DNA of 64,000 nt from Helopsaltes ochotensis (GCA_013400155.1 VXBM01001942.1:35706-99705); one strand, 5' to 3'. Shown: positions 1-12,289, counted from the first letter of the stretch. Numbers and translations: made by a program. Notes: generated from the letters alone by a model not told the origin.

Positions 1-1451
1 GCACCCATGGATGCTAAGGGAGCTCATGTTGCAGATGTTGCTCTGGCAGTCTCCATCATCTTTGAACATGAAGAATGGGAGACATGCCTGGTGACTAGAG
101 GAAGGGCAATGTTGCTCTCAGATTCAAAAAGGGCAAAAAGAAGAATTTGGGAAACTTTCTGGAAAGGTGATCAGGTCATTCTTGAGGGCCATCACAAAGC
201 ATGCAGAAGAAAAGTTCATCAGGATTAGTAAGTATGGATTCACCAAGGGGAAATCATACTTGACCAATCTGATAGCCTTTTATGATGGCATGACAAGATG
301 GGTCAGTGAGGGGAGAGCAGTGATGCCTTGACTTCAGCAAGGCTTTTGACACTCTCGCATGATGTCCTCATAGGTAAGCTCAGGAAATATGGGTTAGAGG
401 AATGTACAGTGAGGCAGATCAAGACCTGGCTGAAGGGCAGAGCTCAGAGGGTTGCAGTTGGTGGAGTAGAATCCAGTTGGAGGCCTGTGCTCAGTGGCGT
501 TCCCCAGGGATGAATTCTGGGTCCAGTCAGCCTGTTTATCAACGGCCTGGATGAAGGGATAGAGGGCACCCTAAGCAAGTTTGCTGATGATACAGAACTG
601 GGGACAGGGGGCTGATACACCTGAAGGCTGTGCTCGAATTCAGCGGGACCTTGATAGGCTGGAGAGTTGGGCAGAGAGAAGCCTAATGAGGTTCAACAAG
701 GGCAAGTGTAGGGTCCTGCACCTGGGGAGGAATTACTCCAAGCACCAGGACAGGTGACCATTGGCCTTCTGGGGAGCAGCACTGCTGAGAAGGACGTGGG
801 AGTTTTGGTGGATGACAGGTTGACCATGAGCCAACAGGGCATCCTTACAGTCAGGAGGGCCAATGGTATGCTGGGGTGCATTGGGAAGAGTGTGTCCAGC
901 GGGTCAAGGGAGGTGATCCATCCCCCTCTATGCAGCCCTATTGAGACCAGGTCTGGAGTGTTCTGTTCAGATCTGGTCTCCTCAGTTCAAGGATGACAGG
1001 GAGCTGCTGGAAGAGGGTCCCATGGGTTCATCCATCTTTCTACAAAGATGGTAAGGGGTCTGAAGCATCTGTTATGAAGAAAGACTGTGGGAGCTGGTGC
1101 TGTTAAGTCGAAGACTGAGAGATGACCTCATCAATGCATATAAATATGCATGTGTGAAGAGAGTGGTGCCAGATTTTTCAGTGGTGCCCAGTGACCAGAC
1201 AAGGAGCAATGGCCATAAACTAAAACACAAAAAGTTCCACCTCAACATGAGGAAGAACTTTATGTTAAGGGTGGCAGAACACTGCAACAGGCTGCCCAGG
1301 GAAGTCGTGGAGTCTCCCTCTGGAAACATTCAAAATGTGCATGGACAAGTCCCTGTGACACCTGCTTCAGGTGACCCTGTCTTGGCAGGGTAGTTGGACT
1401 GGATGATCTCCAGAGGTCCCTCTAACCCTAAAATTTTCTGTGATTCTGTGA
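1..1451 (+). mobile_element. CR1 LINE, 3' part with decayed reverse transcriptase
   Basis: Sense-strand CR1 non-LTR retrotransposon that runs off the left edge. Broken frames give recognisable CR1 ORF2 blocks: the HGFTKGKS-like box near 232-256 (here YGFTKGKS), a KAFD-like site near 340, SSWRPVLSGVPQG near 472-510, and the reverse transcriptase catalytic FADD box at 580-591. The downstream LESWAERSLMRFNKGKC and RLPREVVESPS blocks follow. The 3' end has the typical GGATGATCTCCAGAGGTCCC block near 1,400-1,420 and a short (ATTCTGTG)-type tail ending at about 1,450. Several frameshifts and stops (for example at 511-513 and 616-618) show it is dead. It is 5'-truncated or continues left of the window. 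Confidence 0.93.
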
Positions 1452-2109
1452 AATATGCCCAAAGATACTGTGGCAAGAGGAGATAAATATGGCTAAATGA
1501 AGGGATTTTTCTATATTCAGAACTTACAAATGGAATCCTCCATGTATTTAACTGCAAGATAGCTGGAGTAATAAGTCACTGGAGGAGAAAACTGAGCAAA
1601 AATATATTTGATGTTTGTATTTTAAATGTGTCTCTATTTTTTGATACTGATTTTGTCAGAACTTAAATCTGAAGAGGGTAGAGTTCCAGCTGCAACTCTC
1701 ATATTAATTATATTAATTTAGTGTTGCTGTTTATTATTTTTATTTTTTTAAATTTGTAATGCTGCTTTAATAAGGAGAAAATGGGTCAGGGTCTGTTAGA
1801 TATTCAGGGTGTGTGGGGGAATCCTTTGACATGCTTTCTGGGGGAGCCGCTAACTTGGGAATTGTTGCTGAGAATCCAGGAGAACAAGATACATTTCAGT
1901 CAGTAGCAATATATATTACAAGTAAACCCTTTCACACTCACTGAAAGGAAGAGGCTAGAGAAGTGGCTGAAATCTGGCAATTAACCAATATCATGGAAAT
2001 TTTTTAAGTATGAGAAACTCATGCAAAGTCAATGTAGAGGAAAAAATCCTGGCTCCTATCAGAAATTGTGTAGCCAGCAGGACCAGGAAAGTGATTGCCC
2101 CCCCCACTC

Positions 2110-2625
2110 AGCACTGATAAAGCTGCACCTTAAGACAGTTTTGGGTCTTTCACTACAAAAAAGACATTGAGGTGATGAATCATGTCCAGAGACGGGAATG
2201 GAGCTGGGGAGGGATCTAGAGAGAAAGTCCCATGAGGAGTGGCTGAGGAAGATGGGGGTGTTCAGCCTGGAAAAAAAGGAGACTCTGAGAAGACCTTACT
2301 GCTTTCTACAACTGTCTGAAAGGAAGTTGTAGACAGGTAAGTGCCAGTCTCTTTTTCCCAGGTAATAACCATAGGACAAGTGGAAATGGCCTTAAGTTGC
2401 ACCAGGAGAGGTTTAGATTGGATATTAGGAAAAATTTTGTAATGGAAAGGGCTGTCAAACACTGCAATGGGCTGCCAAAGGAGTTGGTGGACTTATCATG
2501 CCTAGAGGGATTTAAAGGCGATGTAGATGTTGCACATAGTGACATGGTTTAGCGGTGCACTTGGCAGTGCTGAGCTAATGGTTGGACTTGATCTAAGAGA
2601 TTTTTTCCAACCCAATTCTGTGATT
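2110..2625 (+). mobile_element. CR1 LINE 3' fragment
   Basis: Sense-strand, 5'-truncated CR1 of another subfamily than the copy at 1-1,451. It contains the conserved blocks GAGGAGTGGCTGAGGAAGAT near 2,236, GGTTTAGATTGGATATTAGG near 2,410, and the CR1 3' end (GGTTGGACTTGATCTAAGAG, then TTTTTTCCAACCCAATTCTG) before an ATTCTGTGATTTG remnant tail. A C-run at about 2,099-2,106 sits just before the truncation point. Confidence 0.88.
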
Positions 2626-3044
2626 TGAATATCAGGCTTCTCTTACATAGCATAATTACAGAAATTTCACTACAACATTACATTCTTTGAAACTGTAATT
2701 AAATAATTTGTATGTGCACTTCTTAATTTTCTTTTCATTGCAGATGTAATGGATTTTGATTCATTGTATGGGCTACAAAATTTTTACCTGTAGACTGTAG
2801 TCTAGTAAGTTCAAGTTCAGAAAATGTTTCTACCACCTTGTGTTGAGATGACTACAGACCTTTTCCAGTGTTAGTTGAGTTTGCATTTCTATATTGGTTG
2901 CATAATAGACAAGTCCTCATTTGCACTTAGAAGAACTTAAAGAGTACAGTTGCCTGTCTCAAACACTGTCAAAGCCACAGAAGGAACTTGCCCTAAGAAA
3001 AGCCACCACAGCAGGAACTTGAGATAAGCAAAAAAGGGAGGAAT

Positions 3045-3620
3045 GTGTGACAGGAAGGTGTTAACTCCAGGCCTGGTGGAGATGACATCTGGTTAGCACA
3101 TCCTGTTTAACATATCCAGAAAAAAATTCCCACTGTGGCAAACTGGGAAAAGAAGCAACTGCTCATACACATATCACCAGTCAACCAAGGTCACCCCAAG
3201 TTATGGGACAGATGGCATCTGTGGCCACCAGTGACCACCAAAGCACCCCCAGAACCCACAGTCATTTCTGCGGGGTTCCATCAGAGGGCTGTGCATGGTC
3301 CACAGTGTTAAAACTATCCCCCAGGGGAGGTGCTTGGACAGTCCCACCTAAACCTGAACACATATTAACCTGTTGAACTCCTTGTTTCATGGGCATGCCC
3401 CACCATGACAGATCAAGACAGCATCCATCACTTCAACCTACAGACATCTGAATTGCAAAAATTAAGTCTTGAATCCATGGGTGGTGATATCTTTCTTCTC
3501 CACCATCTAAATTCTTCCTTCCTCCCTCCCTCCCTCCCTCCCTTCCTTCCTTCCATCCATCCATCCACCACCTCCTTTCCATTGCAACCTGCACGCACAC
3601 ACAGATAGATAAAAATCATC
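3045..3620 (+). mobile_element. Possible LTR of an endogenous retrovirus
   Basis: A GC-richer block that begins with a TGTGACAGGAAGG-like start and resembles avian LTR sequence, with the polypyrimidine microsatellite inside its right half. I saw no target-site duplication, TATA box or clear poly(A) signal, and the right edge is a guess. Orientation is uncertain too. It could be another kind of repeat. Confidence 0.3.
3514..3568 (+). repeat. (TTCC/CCTC/CCAT)n microsatellite
   Basis: Pyrimidine-rich tetranucleotide array: TTCC units grading into TCCC, back to TTCC, and ending in four CCAT-type units. Confidence 0.95.
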
Positions 3621-4282
3621 CACCCCAGGATTTTAACCTAAGTTAGAACCATCCAAGGTTGTAACAAGAACATTAATTATTCCATTGCAGTGGTGGGTTG
3701 TAACAGCAGTGTTTACATCTAGAAGTTGTAAAGCATCTTTCAAGACACTGTGCTGGAATACTGTCTTTATATATACAATGGTGTTAGTTTCAAGGCATGT
3801 GGTTACGCTGGCATTCCCAGTAAAGATTTTCTATAGCAGTAGATACATTTGGACAATGATTAAATACTAATCAGTTTTTCAAGAGTCATTGTATTTACAA
3901 GATTCTATTAATCTTTTTAATGGTATATATATTTTATTTTGACAAAATTATCTGATAGTTATATTATTAAAATAGTTTAGAATTTCATGTCATAAAACTG
4001 GGGCTTTGTTTTCATACGTAACATTCCATAGGTCAGTGCTAGATTTAATATAATTTATAGTCAAATGAGTCAGGACATCCCTTTTACAAGTAACTGGTTT
4101 AGGAAAACAAAGTGATGTAATTTTGATCTCAGTGCTTGTGAATAAACTGCCTAATCATATATTTTAGTAGAAACATCTAAGAAGATATATGTTTTATATT
4201 AAGTGAAATTTAGAGTTTTGTGGACAACTGATGTTTATCAGTTTTGAATTTAGTTTTAGTTTAGGCAGTTTCTCTTACAGTA

Positions 4283-4679
4283 TATCCTGGTTCCAGCTAG
4301 GATGGTTAACTTCCGCAGTAGCCAGGAGGGGTGTGGCCAGGAGCTGATGTTATTCTGTACCACCCCACATTGTGTGCAGAGGGTGCGGGGGAAGGGGTCT
4401 TCTCCAGTAGTGCTGGGCATGGATGGGTAGTTGGGATAGCGTCAAGTTCCACATGGTGAGCACTTATGTATGAATTCACCTTTCTTGTATGCTCTGTTAT
4501 TAATACTGCTGCCATTACTGCTTGTTTTCTTATTTCATTTGCTCTGTCCAGTAAATTGTTCTTATCTCAACCTCTGATTTTCATCTTTTGTGCCTCCAGT
4601 TCTCCTTTCCGTCCCAATGCAGGGAGAGGGGGTGGCAGAAGGGGTAGTAAGCAAGCAGTGTGTGGTTTGGAACACTAAA
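4283..4679 (+). mobile_element. Old ERVL-like solo LTR, sense strand, internally deleted
   Basis: Starts TATCCTGGTTCCAGCTAGGA, a decayed form of the avian ERVL LTR start (TGTCCTGGTTT.AGCTGGGATAG). In order it then shows the AGTAGC...GGTG block, the TATTAATACTGCTG repeat-like block, the CAGTAAATTGTTCTTATCTC motif (a decayed ATTAAA poly(A) region followed by TTATCTCAACC), and the G-rich GTAGTAAGCAAGC block near the 3' end. The family is usually longer, so U3 has an internal deletion. No internal retroviral sequence flanks it. No duplication of the target site was seen, which fits its age. Confidence 0.72.
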
Positions 4680-4704
4680 TGGGGGAGTACCATTCCCAAA
4701 CTGA

Positions 4705-4800
4705 CACAATATCAAAAACATTGCAATAGGAAGAGATCTTAGGATGTCATCTAGTCCAGCTTCATGCTTCAGAAATATCAGGCAGTCAGTGTAATCCATC
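4705..4800 (-). mobile_element. Decayed CR1-like 3' end
   Basis: GATGTCATCTAGTCCAGCTT near 4,742-4,761, preceded by a degraded GGAAGAGATC block, resembles the 3' end of old amniote CR1 copies read on the minus strand (GGTCATCTAGTCCAACCC). Short and diverged. Confidence 0.4.
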
Positions 4801-5050
4801 TACTCACGTATCTGAATTATCTTAGAAAACTTTAGACATCCTTAGACAATGGAAGTCTAGGTTAAGCAGTTTAAGTCCTTTCTGGCTTGAGAAGCTACAC
4901 CTTTTAGACTGCAGATATAGCTCAAGAAACAAAGAAACACTCACTAGGATGTTGGTTTTCTTCCATCACATATTTTCATTGGTGTTTCTAGGAATACTCT
5001 AAAATGCTAACTCCCACAGAATGAGAGGATCATCATTTAAGTGTATAGAG

Positions 5051-5055
5051 AGGGG
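5051..5055. repeat. Left target-site duplication AGGGG
   Basis: Direct 5-bp match to 6,881-6,885 at the outer borders of the 5,056-6,880 LTR. Five bp is the usual size for ERVL-class integration. Confidence 0.6.
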
Positions 5056-6880
5056 TCTAGTGGTTTCACATTTGCCAAATTTTGTTTGCTAAATTTAGTG
5101 TAGTGGTCTAAATATTTTCCTACTGTGGAATAGAATTAGAAGAAAGGCAAAACAGGCTTAACTTAAATATAAAAAACTAGATTTATTAACACACACTAAA
5201 AAGAGAACAAAAACAATTAAACCTTTCAAAAGCATTCCCCTCCCCCCTACCGTTTATTTTTTCATAAACAATATAGAGACAGAACTCAGAACTCCAAGTC
5301 AGTACCTGTTGCCCTGATTTTTGCAGCCTTTCTGATGTGTTTGTTAGCTGCTAGAATGGAGTCAGAATCCTCAATGTTTAGGTAGTGCTTTACCTTTCTC
5401 ATGCTGGTGTTATCTGTAAGATAGGGTTTGTTTGGGGAATAGATTAGTAAATATCACATGCCTTTAGATGCAAATTGTACTGACTGACCGTCAGCTGGGC
5501 CAGTGGAGAGGAGAGGTGTCCACCTTTTCATCCAATCCCTGGCATAGACCTGAAGTCTACTTAAGAAAGAAAGAATAAACAAAAGGCCCTCTTTTGGGTC
5601 CTTCTCCTCATCAAGTGTCCTGTGTGGTTCTCACTGTGCTGAACAGTCCACAAGTACCACTTATAAAATAGTCTTTTCATTCAGTCTTTGAGAGAGATAA
5701 GTCTCTCCTATTTCTGGTAACTTTCCACAAGAGACATAGTCTGTGGCTTCCAAACCCCACGAAAGCAGCCTGCCCAGGAATCTGCAATTGTGCAATCCCG
5801 CCCAATAGCAGCTTTTCCAACACTGCATATGGGCCGTGGATTCACACTGGGGTTTCACCTTTTAAAGATGCACGACTCCACAGGCAAAGGATTTCTTGTC
5901 TTAAGGAAACAAGTATCTTCTCATTTTCCAATGGTGCCGAGGTTTCTTCTCATCTTACTCTGTTCCAACATCTCATAGGATCACCAGATTACAGTTTCTA
6001 ATTCAATATTCACTCAGTAAAATCACAGATGCCTTTACTTAAATCCACAAAATCATCTCCCCAAATTCATATTGTCCACGATTAAAGGAATACTGTAGCA
6101 TATTTATGTTGCAGTCTGTTGCAGTCTGTTACCCCAAATTAAAGGAGATTTCAGCCTAGAGCTAAGGTAGCTTGTCATCTCTTCCACTTAAGGGGTCACT
6201 CTTCGTTTACTGACTTTGCTATCTTCATATTGTCCCTCTAAATATCTCCAAATTGTCCTTTCCTCTCTCTCTGAGAAGGGTTAGAGTTTAAAAAGTCTCA
6301 GTCTGTGTCAGGAAAGAATTACCATTTCTTGCCCTGGCCTGCGGATGGTCACGTGGTCTCTGCTGGGTGGCAGCTGTAAAAATCTCTAAGACATGCTGGT
6401 GAAGAAAAAGCTGAGAAAGCAGCAGCCAGGATCTCAGTGTTTAAGTAGATTGATGGGTACCTTTCCACCCACCCCTCGGTCTCATTTGGGGTGGCTCAAA
6501 CTCTGAGATGCTCCCAGGGGCCTGGGAAGTGGGGAGGAGACATCTCCCCCCGGCCCAGCTGGTAGCAAAGGGCAGCTCCAGAGTCAGCTGGATGTTAAAA
6601 ACCGTGATTTCCCCTTCCCTGCTGGCATCCGCCGGGCTCATCGGCCTGGCACAGCTCTGCCAGGGCCACCCCGTCCTAGCTGTCCGAGGCAGTGGGGGCC
6701 TAAGCCAGGTCCCACTGCTGCCCCCATGTCGTTACCTCATGCCAGGCCAGGAGCAAAAGAGGGTGGCCTCCCAGAATCCTCCTGTATTTAAGCCATGTGT
6801 CCCAGAGGTTGGCCAATCTGGCTGTCAGTTTTAAAGAAGATCACTAACTGTTTTTTTTCCATTCATACCAAACCAATACA
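5056..6880 (-). mobile_element. Long ERVL-type solo LTR, antisense, with 5-bp target-site duplication
   Basis: On the minus strand it starts TGTATTGGTTTGG at 6,880 and ends GTGAAACCACTAGA at 5,056. The latter is a decayed form of the avian ERVL LTR end (GTTAAACCACAACA). The 5-mer AGGGG flanks it exactly at 5,051-5,055 and 6,881-6,885. Minus-strand signals are a CCAAT-like box and a TTAAATA box near 6,785-6,815, and an AATAAA (TTTATT on plus, 5,182-5,187). The poly(A) signal is followed by TTAAGCCTGTTTTGCC, which matches the same region of the LTR at 31.3-32.4 kb. At 1,825 bp it is long. The stretch at about 6,340-6,830 is much richer in G+C than its surroundings. No retroviral coding sequence was recognised inside. 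Confidence 0.68.
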
Positions 6881-6885
6881 AGGGG
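6881..6885. repeat. Right target-site duplication AGGGG
   Basis: Partner of 5,051-5,055. Confidence 0.6.
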
Positions 6886-9800
6886 TAGGAAACTTCTGAT
6901 ATCATTTCAAACAAATGCAAACCCCTCTATGTTTTGGTTGAGGAGATGGAGCTGAATGTGAGTCATTTGAACTCCTTTTTAATACAAATGTCCATATCCT
7001 TAATTTATTTTTAAGGACTTGTTAGGTCAACTTCACGGAATGCAATATCAAGTGTCACTTTAATCAGTAGTAGTTTCAGACATGTTCATTATATTCTTAT
7101 TCTTTTTTTAATTCATCTCTATCAGTGTGGTATAAAAGTGCTCAGAATATCTTTAGAGTTTACTGCTATAGCTTTTAAATGAAGAGTATTTCTAAGAACA
7201 GTTCTTTGAAGCTTAATTTGGGTTATAGATCCTTTTTCTAAAAGGAAAAAATGTCTTCAATATTCATCAAGTAAATAATTATCATGCTGAAATACTCTTT
7301 GGACTTTTTTGATCTGTAAAGGAGACATCAGTTTTTCTTTCAGCCAATTTTCCGTCTTCTTGGTTTTGATGAGAAACTTTCTTATAGGTGATTGGATGAC
7401 TTAAGGACTTTTATATTCTTTTTGAAACCATCTCATTACTAAAATACATGTAAAAGACTGAAGAACTTAAATTCTAATAATTAATATTTTAGAATGTATA
7501 TTTCAAAAATATTTAGAAATATCTTTTATAAACAGTTGAAGCATTTTTTTGCAGATGAACAGTTGAGTTCTGGGTATATTTTCATTACAGTAAAAGAGTT
7601 TACAATTTTATTTTTATAAAAATAATAACTGTTTCAAGTACTACTTTCATATTTTCTAAAATTTAGTTTCTCATAAGAGCAAAACTCCTTCTGATGAGAA
7701 GGAGGAGGGAAAGATAATAATTTCTAATCAGAAGGTATTTGTACCTGGTAGCTGGTTCTCTACAGATCTTTTTGTCTTGATAAGGAGATAGTATTTTCAT
7801 ATTCCTTAGCAAGTTTGTACCAGGCTGTATATTTAGCTTATTTTTGTTCACATTTACAATAGGAGGCATTAAGGCACTCTGCACAAATCAAGAAGACATA
7901 AACTGTATTAAAATACTCCTTCTTGTATCAAACAATACAGACATAAGTATATTTCATCAGTAGATAGATGATAATTGTTGAGGATAGAAGACACCAGCAG
8001 CTTCCTGTGAAGATAGAAATTATACAAATGTGTAGACAAAAAGATGCTTGTCGCTTCCTAAGAGGAGGTCAAAACTTGTTTAAGATAAACATATAATTTA
8101 CTAAGTGGATAAATGAAACAAAAAAGAAGCTGGTAGTCTCTGATTCATAATCTTATTTCTTCTACTTTGATAAAAAGGAAAACAGGTAACAAACTGAAAA
8201 TATTTGTAAACACATTTTTATATCAGAACTGAGCTTCACACTTAACTATGAAATATAAAAATGTACAGAGAAATTCAGATTATTTTTCTGGATGAGTCAT
8301 TGGGCTTCAAATACTATTATTCTTAGATGCATTAGTATTATGCATATAGGTGACATAGACCATAAAAATGAATTACTTTGACTACATAATTCTATTTTTT
8401 TCTTGTCATAATAATAAACATAATTTGCATTTTAATTTGATTTTAGTCTTTGTGACTCAGCTGTGCCAAGTACTGTACAGAATATTGAAAGGACTGAAAG
8501 TAAAATCAGGCAGTTAATTGTTGCTTTGTATTTGGATACCTGAAAAATACATCAGCTTAGCTTGATCAAGAAGCAAAGATTTGGATGGAGAGATTTCAGA
8601 TAATTTCTGTGTAAAACCTCAGTGGAAAAAACATGTAACTTGGAATGGAAATTGCCTGTGGCCTTGTCACCACTGAATGGTGCAGGTGTTTGAGACCAAT
8701 TTTAACTACTAAGGGGTCTTGACATACACAGATTTACAAGAAATAATACAAGTGTTGTATCTCAACAGCACAAACAATCTGTATTATTGATACTGTTTAT
8801 ACTGTCACTCTTACTGTGGTCATGAGAAGTGAGAGGCTGCTGCAATTTAAATATTTAAATATGAATTAGGAAAACAGAACCAAATTCTTTCTGATAATGA
8901 TATCCAGATTGGCCATTCATCTTCAAGAAGATCTATGCCACCTGCCTGGCTGGGAAATGAAAGAGGAAGATAAGGAGCACTCCTTTCCCCCAAGCCTTCT
9001 CTAGAAAAGCACCTTTCTTTTTTTCTTTTTTCCCCTGAAAACCAGCATCTTTTCCCCTTGAAAAAAAAATAGGAAGTACTTCTGCAAAGCTTGGAGACCA
9101 GCTGCTAAAGCCCCCATGTTTTCTGTGTCAGGGCAGGTTTAATCCACTGGTGCTTTGTTGCTGCCCACACTTTTGGATGACATGTACTGCAGTATCTTAT
9201 CTTTGGTCAGTTTAAGGTAGTAGTTTCTTCTCATGTCCTTCATGCCTACTGGCTCTTCCTAGTGAACAGAGTGATTAGCAGCAAAAGATAAGGCAAAAAT
9301 CTCATTCACCTGGCTGAGTGTTAGAATGAGTTTTGATTCCTTGCAATACAGTCTAGACTAAGGCTGGAGTGATGTGTGACATCCAGCATGTAAGTAGATT
9401 CAACCCATTCTGCCATCTGCCTTTAAGTGGATGTTAGCACCTAGTGAGTACAATATTAAGATAGGACCTTCTGGCATTTAGTAATGTTTAAGCCAAAAAC
9501 TGATAATGCATGAAACCATCCTAGTACATTTTCATAGTCTAAAAATAAATAATTAAAATAAATTTTCTATAGATAAGTAAAAATTATGTGTCATGACAGA
9601 ATTGAATGTGTAGTTTCTTACTTTTCTGACTAGCAGGACCAAAAATGTATGCACATTTGAATAATCACTACTGTCACTTCATTAAACTTTATGCTGCAAC
9701 AAAGCTCATTTCACTTAGAGTGAACTGACCATCTTGGATACTGCTTCAAGAGTATAAAGGGCAACTTCTTATTTCAAGCGAACAAAATTTGGGTATGTAA

Positions 9801-10277
9801 GGTGACATTTTCTTATGCAGAAATTTATGTCCTTAAGGTTAATCTATTATATGCATCAATACCAGCAGAAAGGCTGAATACAAAGGTTAGTACTAGTGTG
9901 GCATTCGTTATCATGGGAATGAGGAGAAACCCCAGAAATAGGTTTAATTTTACGGTATGCTTCAGGTAGGATTTTTGTGTTGTGGTATATGACTTGTGTA
10001 GTTCAAATGATCTTATTTCTGCCTGTTTGGAAAGCATACTGTGCCATGAAAAATATTTAGATTTCCCAAAATAAAACACATAATTAAAATACTTTTCTTT
10101 TTTTCCTCAAAAATAACCCATTATAAACATTCAATTAGATTACCAATAATATTAGCTAAAATGGCTGGTAATGATGAGAAGATACATGACTGGTCACAAA
10201 ACAAGACTTTGAGCTGGTTGTAATATTTGCTGTATAGAACAAAATAGATGAATATGTCCTGTGAGGAGACTCCACAC

Positions 10278-10671
10278 TGTCTTGGTTTGAAAGACAGGTA
10301 TCTGCTAGGGAGGGCAGGACCTCCCTTTGGAATGGAGAATTCGAATCCCCTCCCTCCAAATTATTATAATTTAGGCAATTGAACGAGCTTTTCTGGCAGA
10401 GGTATGGGGTTAGGAATAACAGTTCTTTTACTAGTATGTATAACAAGGCAAAACAAGCAACAACAACAACTACTACAATAGTAACAGTCAGACAGACCCA
10501 AAGACCTTAAGGGGCTTTGCTTTAGAGTCCAGGGGCAGTTGGGTGCCGGCACTCCGAGAGCATCAGGCTGAAGCAGTGGGAAAATCCCAGGCTGTGGGTG
10601 AGATCAGAAGCTCTCTCTTCGGTGGCAGCTGGAGCAGCAGGGATGTCCTGGCCAGACAGGGAAGCACAACA
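10278..10671 (-). mobile_element. Solo LTR of an endogenous retrovirus, antisense
   Basis: The plus-strand left border TGTCTTGGTTTGAAAGACAGG is the 3' end of the LTR on the minus strand (it ends ...CAAGACA). The first 91 bases are nearly identical to 63,910-64,000 at the other end of the window, which defines the left border. A GTT/CAA-rich block near 10,455-10,485 and the purine-rich GGTATGGGGTTAGGAATAAC near 10,400-10,420 are typical of avian LTRs. The right border at about 10,671 is approximate, and no target-site duplication was found there. Confidence 0.7.
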
Positions 10672-10699
10672 TGGTTGGAAAGCCCACAAAGCACAAAGC

Positions 10700-10826
10700 A
10701 GTGCCTCCAACTAGACCCTGTGCCACTGATCACAACCCTCTGGGATCTGCTGTTCAGCCATTCCTCAATCCACTGAAGTGTCTGTTCATCCAGTCCACGC
10801 TCCCTGACTTTGCCTATGAGGATGTT
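10700..10826 (-). mobile_element. CR1 LINE fragment, first half of a split copy
   Basis: On the minus strand it encodes CR1 reverse transcriptase text: NILIGKVRERGLDEQTLQWI followed by EEWLNSRSQRVVISGTGSSW. It stops at GGATGTT (10,820-10,826), and the CR1 text resumes at 11,269 after an inserted LTR. Its 3' side, normally kept in CR1, is missing next to the LTR at 10,278-10,671. Confidence 0.85.
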
Positions 10827-11268
10827 AGCATAGAAACACGTAATCACGGGATGATTATATGTCGGTGCTTTTATTGAAGAAGAGCTCTGGGAGTTGGGAT
10901 ACAAACCCAAATCTGATTCCGACACGGATTTGCTACCGACTGTTTTTATCCCTCTCCCCATTGCACAACTGTATATTAATTATTAAACTTTGGGCTTCAG
11001 AAAACATTTTTTTCACCTTAACTATGGCCAGATTGTTCTGTATTCTCTTACGTTATGCCTTTAATTGTATTTAATGATTATATCTGGGTACACTCGAGTT
11101 AACGAAGGCAAAGCAAGAATTGGCTAACTTAGCCTACTCCCTTAACATTGCTGGTTTCCGTCTACCTTCCCCCCCCCCCCCGCCCCCCAATGGTTTTACA
11201 CTAAATCCTGTTCTTTAACTTTTAAATACATTTTCAAGAGGCTAAGATTTTAACTCTTTTGCTATCAA
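10827..11268 (-). mobile_element. ERVK-like LTR inserted in a CR1, antisense
   Basis: A block of about 440 bp separates two pieces of one CR1. It contains the songbird ERVK-type LTR text AAGAGCTCTGGGAGTTGGGA and CAAATCTGATTCCGACACGG, and a minus-strand AATAAA (TTTATT on plus at 10,870-10,875). The flanks GGATGTT (10,820-10,826) and GGATATT (11,269-11,275) look like a target-site duplication with one change. A C-tract at 11,169-11,188 lies inside its right part. Family assignment is by resemblance only. Confidence 0.65.
11169..11188 (+). repeat. Poly(C) tract
   Basis: Thirteen C, one G, then six C. Likely to vary in length and to be error-prone in sequencing. Confidence 0.95.
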
Positions 11269-11351
11269 GGATATTGTGAGAGAGTGTTGAAAGCTTTGCT
11301 CAAGTCGACATAGACAATATCTGCTGCTTATTTCCATCTTGCTGTTCCCAG
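11269..11351 (-). mobile_element. CR1 LINE fragment, second half of a split copy
   Basis: Continues the CR1 at 10,700-10,826 on the minus strand. The plus text GAGTGTTGAAAGCTTTGCTC followed by AAGTCGACATAGACAATATC is the complement of the CR1 block encoding (D)FSKAFDTLS. It fades near 11,350. Confidence 0.8.
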
Positions 11352-12289
11352 GTACTTGGACTATTTTGGGTTTATGGGGAATTTAGCAGAATAGAGCAGC
11401 AGACATGGAAGACACTGGTTTTCTTGGTCTCATTTGTTTTTTCATTTTGCATGATCACATACTTGATGGACAGGGCACCAAAACTATGTCTGAAGAAAAC
11501 CTTGAATTCTGTTTCCTTGGATATTTTGCAGATAAAAAGTGGACTGAAAAAGAAATCTCTGTAGGCTTTTGATGTTAATTTGATGTCTTTTTTCATAGCT
11601 CTTTAGTTGAGATATTAGTTTATTATATATTCAGATCTATTGTAGCAGGAATTGTGAATAAAAAAATTTAAAAACATAAAATTCAATACTCCTTTTGTGC
11701 AATGACTTCATGGCTCAAAGCAAGAACTGAATCTTGTATAATCAGGAATTTCTTTTTTTAAAAGGAATATGTTCCCATTTTTGATTATCATAATTAGTAA
11801 CATATTAAACATTGAAAAATAGAAGTGTGCAGAACTAAAAATGTCTTGTTCTCCCCTATCTGTAACCATTGCTACTGGAAGAAATGTCAGTATTTGGGTG
11901 CCAATCTGGAAGGATCTCAATGACCCTGGCAGGTCAGACAGGTTTTTGTCTCTGGAAGGAAGCTGTCTTCTCCTGATAGACTTTTGGGTGCAAGACACTC
12001 ATTGATCCATTGCTCCAATAGCCCTTGAATCCAGCTTTTTGCCCATACATTGTTTGTGGCTCTAATGTTGCCTAGCAAGGTAATAGAGGAGAAAACCCAA
12101 AAACTGTATGAAAATGAAATTAAATAAACTGTTTACCTGTTATCTACAGAGCTAGATACTTTGTTTTAGAAATAAATGAGGTTGATGCAGGAGTGTTTTA
12201 CCTTAAATTTGTCTGTATTGTCTGTTCTCATCTTGCTCTTCAACTGCTGGGTAATAGTTTTCATGAAGACTTCATGTGTAAATTCCATA

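Noticed and set aside
3514..3568. Pyrimidine array considered as a CRISPR-like or regulatory array
   Set aside because: Plain tetranucleotide microsatellite with no spacers.
6508..6834. 108-codon plus-strand open frame in GC-rich DNA
   Set aside because: It sits inside the antisense LTR at 5,056-6,880. GC-rich sequence has few stops, and the product has no recognisable domain.
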